The notes below the pieces were generated by a model that was not told the DNA's origin, made no database searches, and was given only the letters and a program-made list of their open reading frames with translations. Both the position numbers and the translations under genes were made by a program. A stretch of 64,000 bases of DNA from NCBI RefSeq assembly GCF_018704065.1, contig NZ_JAGUQP010000001.1:115275-179274 (forward strand). Reading direction: 5' to 3'. Shown here in pieces: positions 1 through 10,532 of the stretch; positions within the stretch are counted from its first letter, which is position 1; each line of letters opens with the position of its first letter. The stretch comes from Desulfovulcanus ferrireducens. GTDB lineage: Bacteria; Desulfobacterota; Desulfovibrionia; Desulfovibrionales; Desulfonatronovibrionaceae.

Positions 1-1880
<1,880 letters not shown>

Positions 1881-1990
1881 GGTGTAAAGTTGTTTTAAAA
1901 GATAAGCAGATGAAAATTTTATCATCTCCCACCCTAGTTTCTTTAAATCTAAATTTTTAAAATGGTACTTTTAAAATGGCTAATAAGGAT

Positions 1991-3107
1991 ATGTTACAGT
2001 TCACAGACTTAAAGATACGAGCTTCCCAACTTCTTGATAAATTTTTGTCCTTTTGGGGGCGTCTTTGACCTGGACGGAAAGAAAAAAAAGTTAGCTGAGA
2101 TTGAGGCAAGGATCAGCCAGCCAAAGGCGTGGGAAAATCCAGAAGCCTTGACCCCTATTTTACAGGAAAAGAGGCAATTGGAAGAAACTATTGCCAAGTT
2201 GGAAGAATTGAAAAAGAGTGAACAGGACGTGCAGGAGTGGCTGGTTCTGGCTGAAGAAGAGCAAACTCAGGAGGTATTTTCCCTCTTAAAGGAACATTTG
2301 GATATCCTTAAAAGAAAGCTGCAGCAGGCAGAAATGGAAACCTTGCTCGCTGAGCCAGAGGATAAGTCGTCGGCCATTTTAGAAATTCATCCGGGAGCCG
2401 GTGGGACCGAGGCTCAGGATTGGGCGGAAATGCTTTTGCGTATGTATACCCGATGGGCCGAGCGCAAAGGCTTTAAAATTGATTATCTTGACTATTTACC
2501 CGGGGATGAGGCAGGCGTAAAAAGTGTTACAATTCAGGTAAATGGCTCATATGCTTATGGTCTGTTAAAAGGGGAGAAGGGGATTCATCGTTTAATCAGA
2601 ATTTCACCCTTTGATGCTTCAGGGAGAAGGCATACCTCATTTGCTTCGGTAGATACTTATCCACAGGTTAGCGGTGAAATAGAAATAGATATAAGGGAAG
2701 AGGACCTACGCATTGAGGCCTTTAGGGCAAGTGGACCTGGTGGACAACACGTGAATAAAACCAGTTCAGCTATCCGTATAACTCACCTCCCAACAGGAAT
2801 TGTAGTTCAATGTCAGAATGAGAGGTCTCAAAGACGAAATAAAGAGTCTGCTCTTAAAATTTTAAAGGCCAAACTTTATGAAATTGAGATCCAGAAAATA
2901 AATGCCGAAAAGCAAGCCGAGTATGCCTCAAAAGATGCTATTGCCTGGGGTAGTCAGATTCGCACGTATACCCTGCATCCCTATAGGTTAGTAAAAGATC
3001 ACCGCGTTGGGACCGAAATAAGTGATGTTGATAGTGTTTTGGACGGGAATTTGGACGAACTGATTCGCAATTATCTTTTGTATAAGGCCTCTAAGAGAAG
3101 TGGCTGA
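1991..3107 (+). CDS. prfB: Peptide chain release factor 2, made by programmed +1 frameshift
   Basis: RF2 ends translation at UGA and UAA. The gene is split between two frames: an N-terminal 25 codons from ATG at 1991 run to an in-frame TGA at 2066-2068, and the rest continues in the +1 frame from 2067, giving a 371-residue product, a normal RF2 length. The joined protein carries the RF2 anticodon-mimic motif SPF (in ISPFDASGRRHTS) and the catalytic GGQ (in GPGGQHVNKT). An in-frame ATG at 1976 would add five residues; neither start has an ideally spaced ribosome-binding site. An apparent start downstream of 2034 would be an artefact of missing the shift. The gene stands alone between lnt and a diguanylate cyclase. 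Confidence 0.95.
2054..2069 (+). promoter_or_regulatory. RF2 autoregulatory frameshift site
   Basis: The arrangement is a Shine-Dalgarno-like TGGGGG, a 3-base spacer, then CTT TGA C. This is the canonical prfB slippery site: when RF2 is scarce, the ribosome pauses at UGA, the internal SD pulls it forward and CUU re-pairs as UUU in the +1 frame. It therefore senses RF2 level directly. Confidence 0.95.
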
Positions 3108-3129
3108 GTCCAATTCTAAACATCTGAGG

Positions 3130-3163
3130 AACTTGTTTGAGCGGTGATAAACATTAACAAGTT
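3130..3163 (+). other. Short inverted repeat after prfB
   Basis: An 8-base arm AACTTGTT and its complement AACAAGTT flank an 18-base loop. There is no T-run, so a Rho-independent terminator is not supported. The distance to the next start suggests a transcript boundary, nothing more. Confidence 0.3.
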
Positions 3164-3244
3164 GAGATTTGACTCTCTACAACTAACTTTTCATCTGATG
3201 ACGCAGACAAATAATTAGTCTGAGTCTTTAACGAATTACGAATA

Positions 3245-4096
3245 ATGAAGGTTGAAAATTTTACTGACGAAGAAAGACAAAGGTTAATCCAAGAACTCAA
3301 TCTGCTTGAGCAGCATATCCTGCGTCTTGATGAAAAAGGGGAAGAAAGACGTGAAGTTAGGAACATGCAGGTTCTGATTCGTCTTTGTCCGGACTTGGAC
3401 GACAAAGAACTTTCAAGAATTCTTTCCTCGCTAAATTTAAATTCTTCATGGCTTAATTTTTCTTTAGAGGAAGATAAATATTTAGTACTGTTAAAGATCC
3501 AAGAATTAATAAGAACCTTAAGTCTGGCTAAGGACCATGATCCGTTAACTAACTTGTACAATCGTGGTTATTTTGAACACGTCCTTGCAAGAGAGTTACA
3601 GTATTCAAAGGAATTTAATACCCCGGTTACTTTATCTATAATGGATATTGATGATTTCAAAAAGATCAATGACCAATATGGCCATCTCTGTGGAGACAAG
3701 GTTTTAAAGACATTGGCTGGCATTTTACGTTCAAATATCAGATCTACTGATTATGCATCCCGTATTGGTGGTGAGGAGTTCGCTTTAATTTTTTCTGGTG
3801 CAGGGATGACTAGAACCAAGGCTATTTTAAATAGGATCATGAATCAAATACGAAAAACAGTTGTTTGTTGCTCAGAAGTAAACCAGAAGGTAAAGTTTAC
3901 ATTATCCGTAGGTGTTGCATGTTATAGCGGAAAAGGTCTTATTGATAAAGATGAATTTATGAATATCGCAGACAAGCAGCTTTATAAAGCTAAGTCAGAG
4001 GGTAAAAATACGATTAAATACACTCCTGTGATAGGTAGATTAGAAGATGATATTTTCATTGTCAAAGGTGAAGAAAAAAAATTTCTGCTTTCCTGA
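3245..4096 (+). CDS. Diguanylate cyclase (GGDEF) with product-inhibition site
   Basis: This protein makes cyclic di-GMP from two GTP. The 283 residues have an N-terminal helical region (1-95) that I do not recognise as a named sensor domain, then a GGDEF domain (about 96-260) with the typical opening DPLTNLYNRGYF, the metal-binding MDIDDFKKINDQYGH, and an active-site GGEEF at 175-179. An RxxD motif (Arg166-Asp169) lies five residues before GGEEF, the position of the inhibitory I-site. No signal peptide or membrane helix is seen, so it is cytoplasmic. Its flanks, including an FlhG-like gene, suggest a role in motility control, which is inference. Confidence 0.92.
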   Translation: MKVENFTDEERQRLIQELNLLEQHILRLDEKGEERREVRNMQVLIRLCPDLDDKELSRILSSLNLNSSWLNFSLEEDKYLVLLKIQELIRTLSLAKDHDPLTNLYNRGYFEHVLARELQYSKEFNTPVTLSIMDIDDFKKINDQYGHLCGDKVLKTLAGILRSNIRSTDYASRIGGEEFALIFSGAGMTRTKAILNRIMNQIRKTVVCCSEVNQKVKFTLSVGVACYSGKGLIDKDEFMNIADKQLYKAKSEGKNTIKYTPVIGRLEDDIFIVKGEEKKFLLS

Positions 4097-4298
4097 TCTA
4101 TGTTTGGAGTTATAGGTTATGAGTTTTGAGCATGAGACGCTGTGCTGTGTACATACTGTGTTGTAACTGCTTAAGGGGTGCATCCGATGGCTGCACTTGC
4201 GTTGAGTAGTTGAGTTGGTGAGTGGTTGACTATGTAGGACGGTCAGTGGATATGGGATTCCGTTAACTCAGAACCATGGACCTTAAAAAAGGTGAGAT

Positions 4299-5102
4299 AT
4301 GCAAAACAAGACATTAAGTATTTCTATATTTAGTGGTAAGGGGGGGGTTGGTAAAACCAATCTGGCTTTAAATTTAGGCTATGCTTTATTTAAACTTGCT
4401 CAGCCAACAATGCTCATGGATTGTGATTTAGGGTTAGCGAATTTGGATGTACTTTTGGGCATAACTCCAGACAAAAACTTTCAGGATATACTTAGGAAAG
4501 GGGCGAAACCAGAACAAATTATTGTTTATCTTGAAAAAAACGAGTTTGCTCTCATCCCTGCCGCTTCCGGAGTACCGGAACTTGTTGATCTGGATGAAGA
4601 TTTGCAACTTCTAATTTTTCAAAATCTGGAGCAGTTATTTAAGAGATACAACTTTTTGTTGATGGATCTTGGCGCTGGCATAAGTTCAACGGTTTTATCT
4701 TTTGCCCGGACTAGTCACCAAAGGATTTTAATTATCACTCCTGAGCCGACATCTTTGACAGACGGCTACGCCTTAATTAAAGTTTTGTATTTAAAACATA
4801 AGGTGAAGGATTTTTGGATATTAGTAAATATGGTTCAATCTGAAAATGAAGCCCTAAAGACTTTTGAACGTTTACGTGCAGCTTGTGATAAGTTTTTAAA
4901 ATTGCCTATTAGTTTCTTGGGCTTTGTACGTAATGACCCAAAGATACCTGAATCAGTGCGTAAGCAGGTTCCATTTTTAAAATACGCTCCTTCTTCTCCC
5001 GGTGCGACAGATATTTTACTTATAGCAAAAAGATTGATTGAAAAGCGAGAAAAATTATTATCTACTATATCCGGTGCCTCGGTTTTAAAAATGGATTTCT
5101 AG
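4299..5102 (+). CDS. flhG: MinD/ParA-type ATPase, FlhG (FleN)-like
   Basis: Proteins of this family set flagellar number and position as membrane-associated ATPases. The 267 residues begin with a deviant Walker A (SGKGGVGKT, about residues 12-20) carrying the signature lysine, then MDCDLGLANLDVLLG, the FlhG/FleN-type switch region, and MDLGAGIS as Walker B. A good ribosome-binding site (AAAGGTGAG) precedes the ATG. The gene is not next to flhF in this window, so a general MinD-like role is possible, but the DLGLANLDVL signature favours FlhG. The 200 bases upstream hold low-complexity GTTGAGTAGTTGAG-like DNA. Confidence 0.8.
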   Translation: MQNKTLSISIFSGKGGVGKTNLALNLGYALFKLAQPTMLMDCDLGLANLDVLLGITPDKNFQDILRKGAKPEQIIVYLEKNEFALIPAASGVPELVDLDEDLQLLIFQNLEQLFKRYNFLLMDLGAGISSTVLSFARTSHQRILIITPEPTSLTDGYALIKVLYLKHKVKDFWILVNMVQSENEALKTFERLRAACDKFLKLPISFLGFVRNDPKIPESVRKQVPFLKYAPSSPGATDILLIAKRLIEKREKLLSTISGASVLKMDF

Positions 5103-5305
5103 CCTAATTAAATTTTTTAACAAATATAATGTATTAAAAAGACTGAAGATATTTTTTATATCTGCCAAATCTATTCAAAATTATCTCTCATTTTTTTATT
5201 TATCTATTGATTTTACTTGATTTTATTTTGATTTTGAGAAAAATATTATTAAGAATCCAAAGCTGATTAGGTTTTTACAGGAAAAACACAAACAGGAGGG
5301 GGGCA

Positions 5306-5581
5306 ATGAATAAGAGTGAACTAATTAAGACGTTGGCTGAGGAAAGAAATATTTCTGTGGAAGAAGCTACAGACATTGTGAATATTTTTTTTGATTCTAT
5401 GAAAGAAGCCCTCAAAATTGGAAACAGAGTTGAAATCAGGGGGTTTGGCAGCTTTAAGATAAAGGAGTATAAAGGCTACCAAGGTCGAAATCCCAAGACC
5501 GGTGAAAAAGTCGAGGTTAAACCAAAAAGGCTTCCCTTTTTTCGTGCCGGAAAAGAGTTGAAGGAATATCTCAATAGCTAA
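5306..5581 (+). CDS. HU/IHF family DNA-binding protein
   Basis: This small histone-like protein bends and compacts DNA as a dimer. The 91 residues contain the full fold: a helical N-terminal dimerisation part (1-40), the RGFGSFKIKEY segment and the beta-arm signature GRNPKTGEK with a following proline in VKPKRLPFF. The strong ribosome-binding site AGGAGGGGGG lies 6-8 bases before the ATG. The stop codon TAA overlaps the ATG of the selenoprotein gene by one base, so the two are translationally coupled. HU and IHF subunits cannot be separated with confidence from one sequence; the length and arm favour HU. Confidence 0.93.
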   Translation: MNKSELIKTLAEERNISVEEATDIVNIFFDSMKEALKIGNRVEIRGFGSFKIKEYKGYQGRNPKTGEKVEVKPKRLPFFRAGKELKEYLNS

Positions 5582-6438
5582 TGTTGAAGCTGAGGCTATT
5601 TTTTCTTTTTTCCCTTTTTTGTTTTCTGGTCTCACCGGTCTGGGCCAAAGGTTTAAGCATTTATTACACTGCTAATACATTTGCCAAAATCCGCCCCTGT
5701 CCAACCTGAGGCGGAAAGACACTAGGTGGACTGGCCCGGCGGGCTGGTTTTTTTGAACAAAAAAGGAAAAGTTTTACTTTCTTTGTCTTTGGTCCCTATG
5801 AATTTTTAAAGCCAGCTTCAATATCTCGAAAGCCAGAAGGATTTTACACTTCTTTAGTTTCTGCTTTTAGGTCTTTAAAGTATCATGTTGGTTTTCTAAC
5901 CAGTTTAGAAAATGATATTTTGAAAATAAACTCGAGCTCTATTCCTGAAAATTGGCGTGTAATGCCCAAGGAAAATCCGACGGTCTTTAAGTATAAAGTG
6001 AATAAAGATGAGATTTTTTTTGTTCTTTTTCCAGAAAAGACAAGTAAATTTGAACAGGTATGTAAAAAAGTAAATCTGTTAGCTAAAAGTATTAGTCTTA
6101 GCAATAAAGGGGCTTTGATTATTGGTCTTAGTCCCTGGGGGGCTGACCTCGAGAAGAGGTATCTAGAATTTCCAGGTTGTTTTGTGCATGTTTTATTGGG
6201 CTCTGGGGAGGGTTTTGGCACACGAGGGAAGATCGTCAACAATGCTTATACTCTTTGGATTAGACCTTATCCCCAGGGCAAGGCAGTGAATTTACTCAAA
6301 ATTTTGAAGTTTCCTTCCGAGGATTCAAATTGGCAATGGAAACAAGGGGATAATGTAATTCTCGATATTTTCCCTTTAAATGATCGAGTTCCTTCAGATG
6401 AAAAAATTTTAACATTATTTAAAGGTGTTAGAGATTAA
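5581..6438 (+). CDS. UshA-like exported selenoprotein with in-frame UGA (Sec43)
   Basis: A single frame runs from ATG 5581 to TAA 6436-6438 (285 residues) with one internal TGA at 5707-5709. It begins with a signal peptide (residues 1-22, ending SPVWA) and reaches TANTFAKIRPCPT, then TGA, then GGKTLGGLARRAGFF in the same frame. This matches the start of the UshA/5'-nucleotidase metallophosphatase fold, with a Cys40-x-x-Sec43 pair. I recall a family annotated as UshA-like (seleno)protein; this is from memory. The rest includes SPWGADLEKRYLEFPG and LLGSGEGFGTRG, so both sides of TGA are coding. A GGT sits 15 bases past the UGA, where a bacterial SECIS loop is expected, but I could not draw a convincing stem. 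It overlaps the HU stop and is two bases from dapF. A pseudogene is the alternative; the conserved CPT-stop-GG context argues against it. Confidence 0.8.
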
Positions 6439-6440
6439 TT

Positions 6441-7289
6441 ATGACGGAGAATGAATTGGATACAGCGCAATTTTTTAAGATGCAAGGCAGTGGTAATGAC
6501 TTTATTCTTTTTGATAACCGTGAATTGAGGCTTAGCCCGGAGAAGATGGGCCTTTGGGCCAAAAAACTTTGTCCACGCGCATTTGCTATCGGGGCGGATG
6601 GGATGATTTTTTTAGACGAACCGGATAAACAGGGCATTGATTATCGATGGCATTTTTTTAATTCAGATGGGTCTCGGGCGGAGATGTGCGGAAATGGGTC
6701 CAGGTGCGCGGCCAGATTAGCTTATGAACTGGGCATGGCACCCAAAAAGCATATTTTTGGAACAGATGCCGGTCCAATACAGGCTCAGGTTCTGGAAGAA
6801 GGTCAGGTTAAGGTGCAACTTACTCCTCCACGAGATTTACAACTTAATCTGTCTTTGACACTTGATGAACAAAGGGAACTCAATGTCCATTTTGTAAATA
6901 CTGGAGTACCTCATGCTGTTGTTATCACAAAAAATTTGCAAAAAATGGATGTCCAGAAATTAGGTCAGACTATTCGTTTTCATACACAATTTTCACCTGC
7001 TGGCACTAATGTAAATTTTATCGAAATAAAGGATAATGACAAAATATTATTACGCACCTATGAAAGAGGGGTCGAGAGCGAAACCTATGCATGTGGAACA
7101 GGTGCTGCTGCCAGCGTTGTTGTAGCTAATAGGCTGGGATTGCTCAACAATTCTGTTCAGGTGACCACAACTGGCGGGGAAGTTTTACGTATTATCCTTG
7201 AAGATGATAAAGTTTTCTTACAAGGTAAAGCTGTTCTTGTTTACGAAGGGCGAGTTTTTTTAAAACAGTTTGGTCTGGATGAAGAGTAA
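6441..7289 (+). CDS. dapF: Diaminopimelate epimerase
   Basis: DapF converts LL- to meso-diaminopimelate, the precursor of lysine and of the peptidoglycan cross-link. The 282 residues have the two-lobed fold, each lobe carrying one catalytic cysteine: Cys83 in EMCGNGSRC and Cys218 in ACGTGAAASV. The opening FFKMQGSGNDFILFDNR is typical. The start lies two bases after the selenoprotein stop, so the HU-selenoprotein-dapF genes are probably cotranscribed, with dapA 90 bases further on continuing the lysine pathway. Confidence 0.96.
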   Translation: MTENELDTAQFFKMQGSGNDFILFDNRELRLSPEKMGLWAKKLCPRAFAIGADGMIFLDEPDKQGIDYRWHFFNSDGSRAEMCGNGSRCAARLAYELGMAPKKHIFGTDAGPIQAQVLEEGQVKVQLTPPRDLQLNLSLTLDEQRELNVHFVNTGVPHAVVITKNLQKMDVQKLGQTIRFHTQFSPAGTNVNFIEIKDNDKILLRTYERGVESETYACGTGAAASVVVANRLGLLNNSVQVTTTGGEVLRIILEDDKVFLQGKAVLVYEGRVFLKQFGLDEE

Positions 7290-7294
7290 TTAAT

Positions 7295-7328
7295 AGTTTC
7301 GAGTTAGGACGCGCCATACCTCGAAACT
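7295..7328 (+). other. Stem-loop between dapF and dapA
   Basis: A perfect 9-bp stem (AGTTTCGAG / CTCGAAACT) encloses a 16-base loop. No T-run follows, so it may be an mRNA processing or stability element rather than a terminator. Confidence 0.45.
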
Positions 7329-7379
7329 CGGAAATAATTTTAATCTTTAAACTCTAAACTTTTACTGGGAGGATATTAG

Positions 7380-8264
7380 ATGCAATTTAAGGGCGCATTT
7401 ACAGCTTTGGTTACTCCTTTTAAGGACGGCAAGCTAGATGAGGAAGCTTATAGAGAATTGATTGAGTGGCAGATAGAGGAAGGCATTAATGGCCTTGTTC
7501 CTTGCGGTACTACAGGTGAGTCCGCAACCCTTAGTCATGAGGAACATAAACAAGTGATCAAAATTTGTGTTGAACAAGCCAAAGGAAGAGTGCCGGTTCT
7601 GGCAGGTGCCGGGTCAAACTCTACCAGTGAGGCCATTGATTTAACTCGTTATGCCAAAGAAGCCGGGGCAGATGGAGCACTGCTTATAACACCATATTAT
7701 AACAAGCCGACACCTGAAGGAATAGTCGCCCATTTTAAGGCCATTGCCAAGGAAGTCTCTATTCCTATGATTGTATACAATGTCCCCAGCAGGACTTCTT
7801 TAAACGTTTTACCTCCAACAGTGGCCAGGCTCTTTAAGGAAATACCTGAGGTAGTTGGTATAAAAGAAGCTACAGGAGATCTAAAGCAAGTTTCTGAAGT
7901 AATTGAGGAGTGCGGTCCGGAATTTATCGTTTTGTCTGGTGATGATTTTACAGTTTTGCCTCTGTTATCTGTTGGTGGACATGGAGTAATTTCCGTAGTC
8001 TCTAATATTGTGCCACGAAAGATGAGTGATTTATGCAAGGCGGTTTTTCAAAATGATCTGGAAACAGCTCAAAAACTTCATCAAGACATGGCTCCCCTTT
8101 GTCGGGCTATGTTTCTGGAAACTAATCCAATTCCGGTTAAAACTGCTCTTTCATTAATGGGAAAGATAAGGTTGGAGTTGAGATTACCTCTGGTACCGTT
8201 GCTTGCGGCCAATGAAGAAAAATTAAGAAGTATTTTGGTGAGCAAACAATTGATCTCTGGTTGA
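7380..8264 (+). CDS. dapA: 4-hydroxy-tetrahydrodipicolinate synthase
   Basis: DapA condenses pyruvate with aspartate semialdehyde, the first committed step of diaminopimelate and lysine synthesis. The 294-residue TIM barrel has the usual length. The Schiff-base lysine is Lys162 (in [10 protein letters not shown]), the catalytic tyrosine is Tyr133 (in VYNVPSRTS), and the substrate loop GTTGESATL is present. The ribosome-binding site GGGAGGA precedes the ATG. Aspartokinase, which feeds this pathway, is elsewhere in the window at 23826-25043. A strong terminator follows. Confidence 0.96.
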   Translation: MQFKGAFTALVTPFKDGKLDEEAYRELIEWQIEEGINGLVPCGTTGESATLSHEEHKQVIKICVEQAKGRVPVLAGAGSNSTSEAIDLTRYAKEAGADGALLITPYYNKPTPEGIVAHFKAIAKEVSIPMIVYNVPSRTSLNVLPPTVARLFKEIPEVVGIKEATGDLKQVSEVIEECGPEFIVLSGDDFTVLPLLSVGGHGVISVVSNIVPRKMSDLCKAVFQNDLETAQKLHQDMAPLCRAMFLETNPIPVKTALSLMGKIRLELRLPLVPLLAANEEKLRSILVSKQLISG

Positions 8265-8276
8265 ATGGTTTATTAG

Positions 8277-8331
8277 TTGAGTAGCTGAGTGTTTTATTGG
8301 GTAGTGTCCATACTCAGCTACTCAATTTTTT
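8277..8331 (+). terminator. Rho-independent terminator after dapA
   Basis: A perfect 14-bp stem (TTGAGTAGCTGAGT / ACTCAGCTACTCAA) with a 21-base loop is followed by six T. It ends the dapA transcript and faces the convergent mgtC gene. An outer, weaker inverted repeat (TTGAATGGTTTATTAGTTGA with its partner downstream) extends it. Confidence 0.8.
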
Positions 8332-8372
8332 ATCAACTCAACCATTTAACTAATCAACTAGTTCCTGCTATA

Positions 8373-9077
8373 TTAAGGCACATCTGCTTCTTCCCAGGAA
8401 ATAGCCTGTATCTGAGGTAAATCAAGTAGTTGAGATACAATCTTGTTCCAAGGCAGAGTATCTTTACTGTGTAATCTTATTTTGTAGGTTACATAGCCTT
8501 CCACTTTATCTTGATAATAATTGATAAATTTTATCCGCAAGCCGGGTTCGTAAAGGGATAGAACCGCCTTGACCATGTTCAAAGGAGCTTCGGAACATTC
8601 ACATCTGAGAGTTAAAAGGGTGTGTTGATCATGGGTTATGGTTCGGCGAAAAAAACGTAAAGGGTAGAGGACAAATATACTGATGATAGTGGTTAAAATG
8701 GCTGGAATATATAATCCAGCTCCTACAGTGAGGCCAATGCCGGTTACTAGCCATAGACCTGCAGCAGTTGTTAGCCCTCGTACGGATCCTTTTCCCTTAA
8801 TAATTGCTCCCGCGCCTAAGAAACCCATGCTGGCAATAGCGTAAGAGGCAATGCGCGCGGGATCAAGGCGAATAACGCTGTTTACATTATATTCTTTGAA
8901 TATATCAGTGATTGCTAAAGAGAGAATCATCATCAAACAGGCTCCTATGGCAACCAAAAGGTTGGTGCGAAAGCCTGCGCTTTGTCCGTGTGATTCACGT
9001 TCAAAGCCAATAACTCCACCTAAAATGGCCGTTAGGAAGAGTTTAAATATATAGGTAGAAAGTTGAGGGTAGTCCAT
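8373..9077 (-). CDS. MgtC/SapB family membrane protein
   Basis: The 234 residues start with the MgtC hydrophobic domain (about 10-145, four or five helices) carrying the family signature LGGVIGFERE and GFRTNLLVAIGACL, followed by a ~90-residue soluble C-terminal domain of mixed alpha/beta type. In pathogens MgtC modulates the F1Fo ATPase and supports survival at low Mg; in free-living bacteria the role is unclear and the name should not be read as Mg transport. It converges with dapA and is followed upstream by pyrR in the same direction, with a 65-base gap. Confidence 0.88.
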   Translation of the reverse strand: MDYPQLSTYIFKLFLTAILGGVIGFERESHGQSAGFRTNLLVAIGACLMMILSLAITDIFKEYNVNSVIRLDPARIASYAIASMGFLGAGAIIKGKGSVRGLTTAAGLWLVTGIGLTVGAGLYIPAILTTIISIFVLYPLRFFRRTITHDQHTLLTLRCECSEAPLNMVKAVLSLYEPGLRIKFINYYQDKVEGYVTYKIRLHSKDTLPWNKIVSQLLDLPQIQAISWEEADVP

Positions 9078-9142
9078 TAAAAAGTACCTTAACTATTTAA
9101 AGTTAAATGTGTTTGTCTTTCCAGGTTTCTATTTTTAGCCTT

Positions 9143-9676
9143 CTATCCTTCTAAAACAACCATGTCTTCACCGTCATGCTCTTTAGTTAGAACATGTACG
9201 AGCTCTCGTCTGGAAGTGTTTAACTTTTTGCCCACGAAGTCTGCATGGATGGGAAGTTCCCTGTGTCCCCGGTCAATTAAAACCAGAAGCTTGATGGTTT
9301 TGGGACGGCCAAAGTCTAAAATGGCTTCCAATGCTGCCCGGACAGTACGGCCTGTAAAGAGAACGTCATCTACCAAAACAATATCTTTTTCACCTAGGTC
9401 AAACGGAATATCGGTCTTATTAATAGAGGGGGTAGAGGCCAAATTGGTCCAGTCGTCCCGGTAAAGATTAATGTCTAGCTTACCTAAGTCTAATTGTTTT
9501 TTTGTTTTTTGTTCCAGGATTTTTTTTATGCGTTCGGCTAAATCAACGCCGCGTCTTTGAATACCAATAAGGGCTAATTTGGAAAAGTCAGATATACGTT
9601 CTAGAACTTCATAGGCTAGTCTTTCCAGAGTTTTTTGCATTTGTTCGGCATTCATTATTTGCTTTTCGTTTTTCAT
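9143..9676 (-). CDS. pyrR: PyrR: pyrimidine operon regulator / uracil phosphoribosyltransferase
   Basis: PyrR binds UMP and pyr mRNA to control attenuation in many bacteria and also makes UMP from uracil and PRPP. The 177 residues match the family. The PRPP loop VLVDDVLFTGRT lies at about 100-111, the GIQRRGVDLAERI segment at 38-50, and the family-specific IDRGHRELPI at about 134-143. No pyr biosynthesis gene is adjacent, so an RNA target cannot be seen here and the enzyme activity may dominate. A good AGGTGAG ribosome-binding site precedes the ATG. Confidence 0.94.
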   Translation of the reverse strand: MKNEKQIMNAEQMQKTLERLAYEVLERISDFSKLALIGIQRRGVDLAERIKKILEQKTKKQLDLGKLDINLYRDDWTNLASTPSINKTDIPFDLGEKDIVLVDDVLFTGRTVRAALEAILDFGRPKTIKLLVLIDRGHRELPIHADFVGKKLNTSRRELVHVLTKEHDGEDMVVLEG

Positions 9677-9704
9677 AATCTCACCTCAAAACATTTTGGT
9701 TATT

Positions 9705-9734
9705 AATTATGCCTTTAATTTAGACGTTCGTCAA
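9705..9734 (-). promoter_or_regulatory. Candidate sigma70 promoter of pyrR
   Basis: Read on the minus strand, TTGACG (-35) and ATAATT (-10) are 18 bases apart, about 30 bases upstream of the pyrR start. Both boxes are near consensus. No PyrR-binding leader or attenuator is apparent in the short leader. Confidence 0.45.
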
Positions 9735-9800
9735 AGTTTTCTCAGCTATATATTCTTAAATTTTTTCATTTTGACCTGGTTTAAACAGAATTTTACTTAT

Positions 9801-10411
9801 GAGTTTGTGGCTGAAACTTTAAATCAACTCAATTTGCATAGTTTATTTCAGTCTTAGTTTCTTTCATGCTGGTACAAAAACGTGGACCCATCTATAACTT
9901 GCTTGCGGACAGAGCATAATGGGATACTTTGGGTAAACGAATAGTCTTTTAATTATACCTAAGTTTAGCGATTTTCACTCAATGGGTGATGAGATTGCCA
10001 CGGGCAGCTTTGCTGCCCTCGCAATGACGATCTCGCTCCTGTCATTGCGAGTGGAACAAAGTGTAGCGAAGCAATCTCAAAGTTTGAACTGCAAAAAAAT
10101 CGCACAATTTAAATTATAGATAGTTATGGTAAGTCTCGCAAAATATTTAGCCCATTTCTCCCGATGCTCTGTTTTTTCGCAAGCTTCCCTAAGATGGGTT
10201 ACCCAAGCCGTTTGTAATGCATTTCAGAAACCAAGACTTTCAATCAGCGGTTAAAATGATGCGCCTGCAAAAAGGGACTTTTTGCAGGCAATGTTGAATT
10301 TTGAATTATGAATGTTGAATTATTTAAATGGGTTATATGATATTTTTGCCAAAATTGTAAATTTTTAATGTTGGCAGTTGCATCTTAAAATTGGGTTTGG
10401 CCACAGACTCT
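9801..10411 (+). repeat. MITE-1 copy 1, interrupted by a MITE-2
   Basis: This copy aligns along its length with the copies at 20373-20851 and 40320-40797 but has a degenerate left end (GAGTTTGTGGC) and an extra 134 bases near its right end, which are the MITE-2 at 10258-10384 plus a 7-bp duplication. Its right end reads GGTTTGGCCACAGACTCT. The REP-like hairpin core spans 9991-10078. It occupies most of the gap between pyrR and dctM and contains no gene. Confidence 0.85.
10258..10384 (+). repeat. MITE-2 copy A, nested in MITE-1
   Basis: The 127-bp unit starts GATGCGCCTGCAAAAAG and ends GGCAGTTGCATC. Its left part folds as TGCAAAAAG..CTTTTTGCA. The 7-bp TTAAAAT stands on both sides (10251-10257 and 10385-10391), whereas the uninterrupted MITE-1 copies have it once, so this is a simple insertion with a 7-bp target duplication. 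Confidence 0.85.
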
Positions 10412-10532
10412 GTAGTGAAGATGTTTGGGTAAAGCTATAAGCTTTAGTTTGGGGAAAGTATCTAACAATAACAAAAATATAGTAATCTAAAATTTTAATT
10501 TTAAAATTTTTCTCAAAATTTAATTTTCATGT

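Noticed and set aside
5707..5709. Sequencing error or pseudogene stop in the UshA-like gene
   Set aside because: The frame is clean on both sides, the stop is specifically TGA and it sits at the Cys-x-x-stop-Gly-Gly position expected for selenocysteine.
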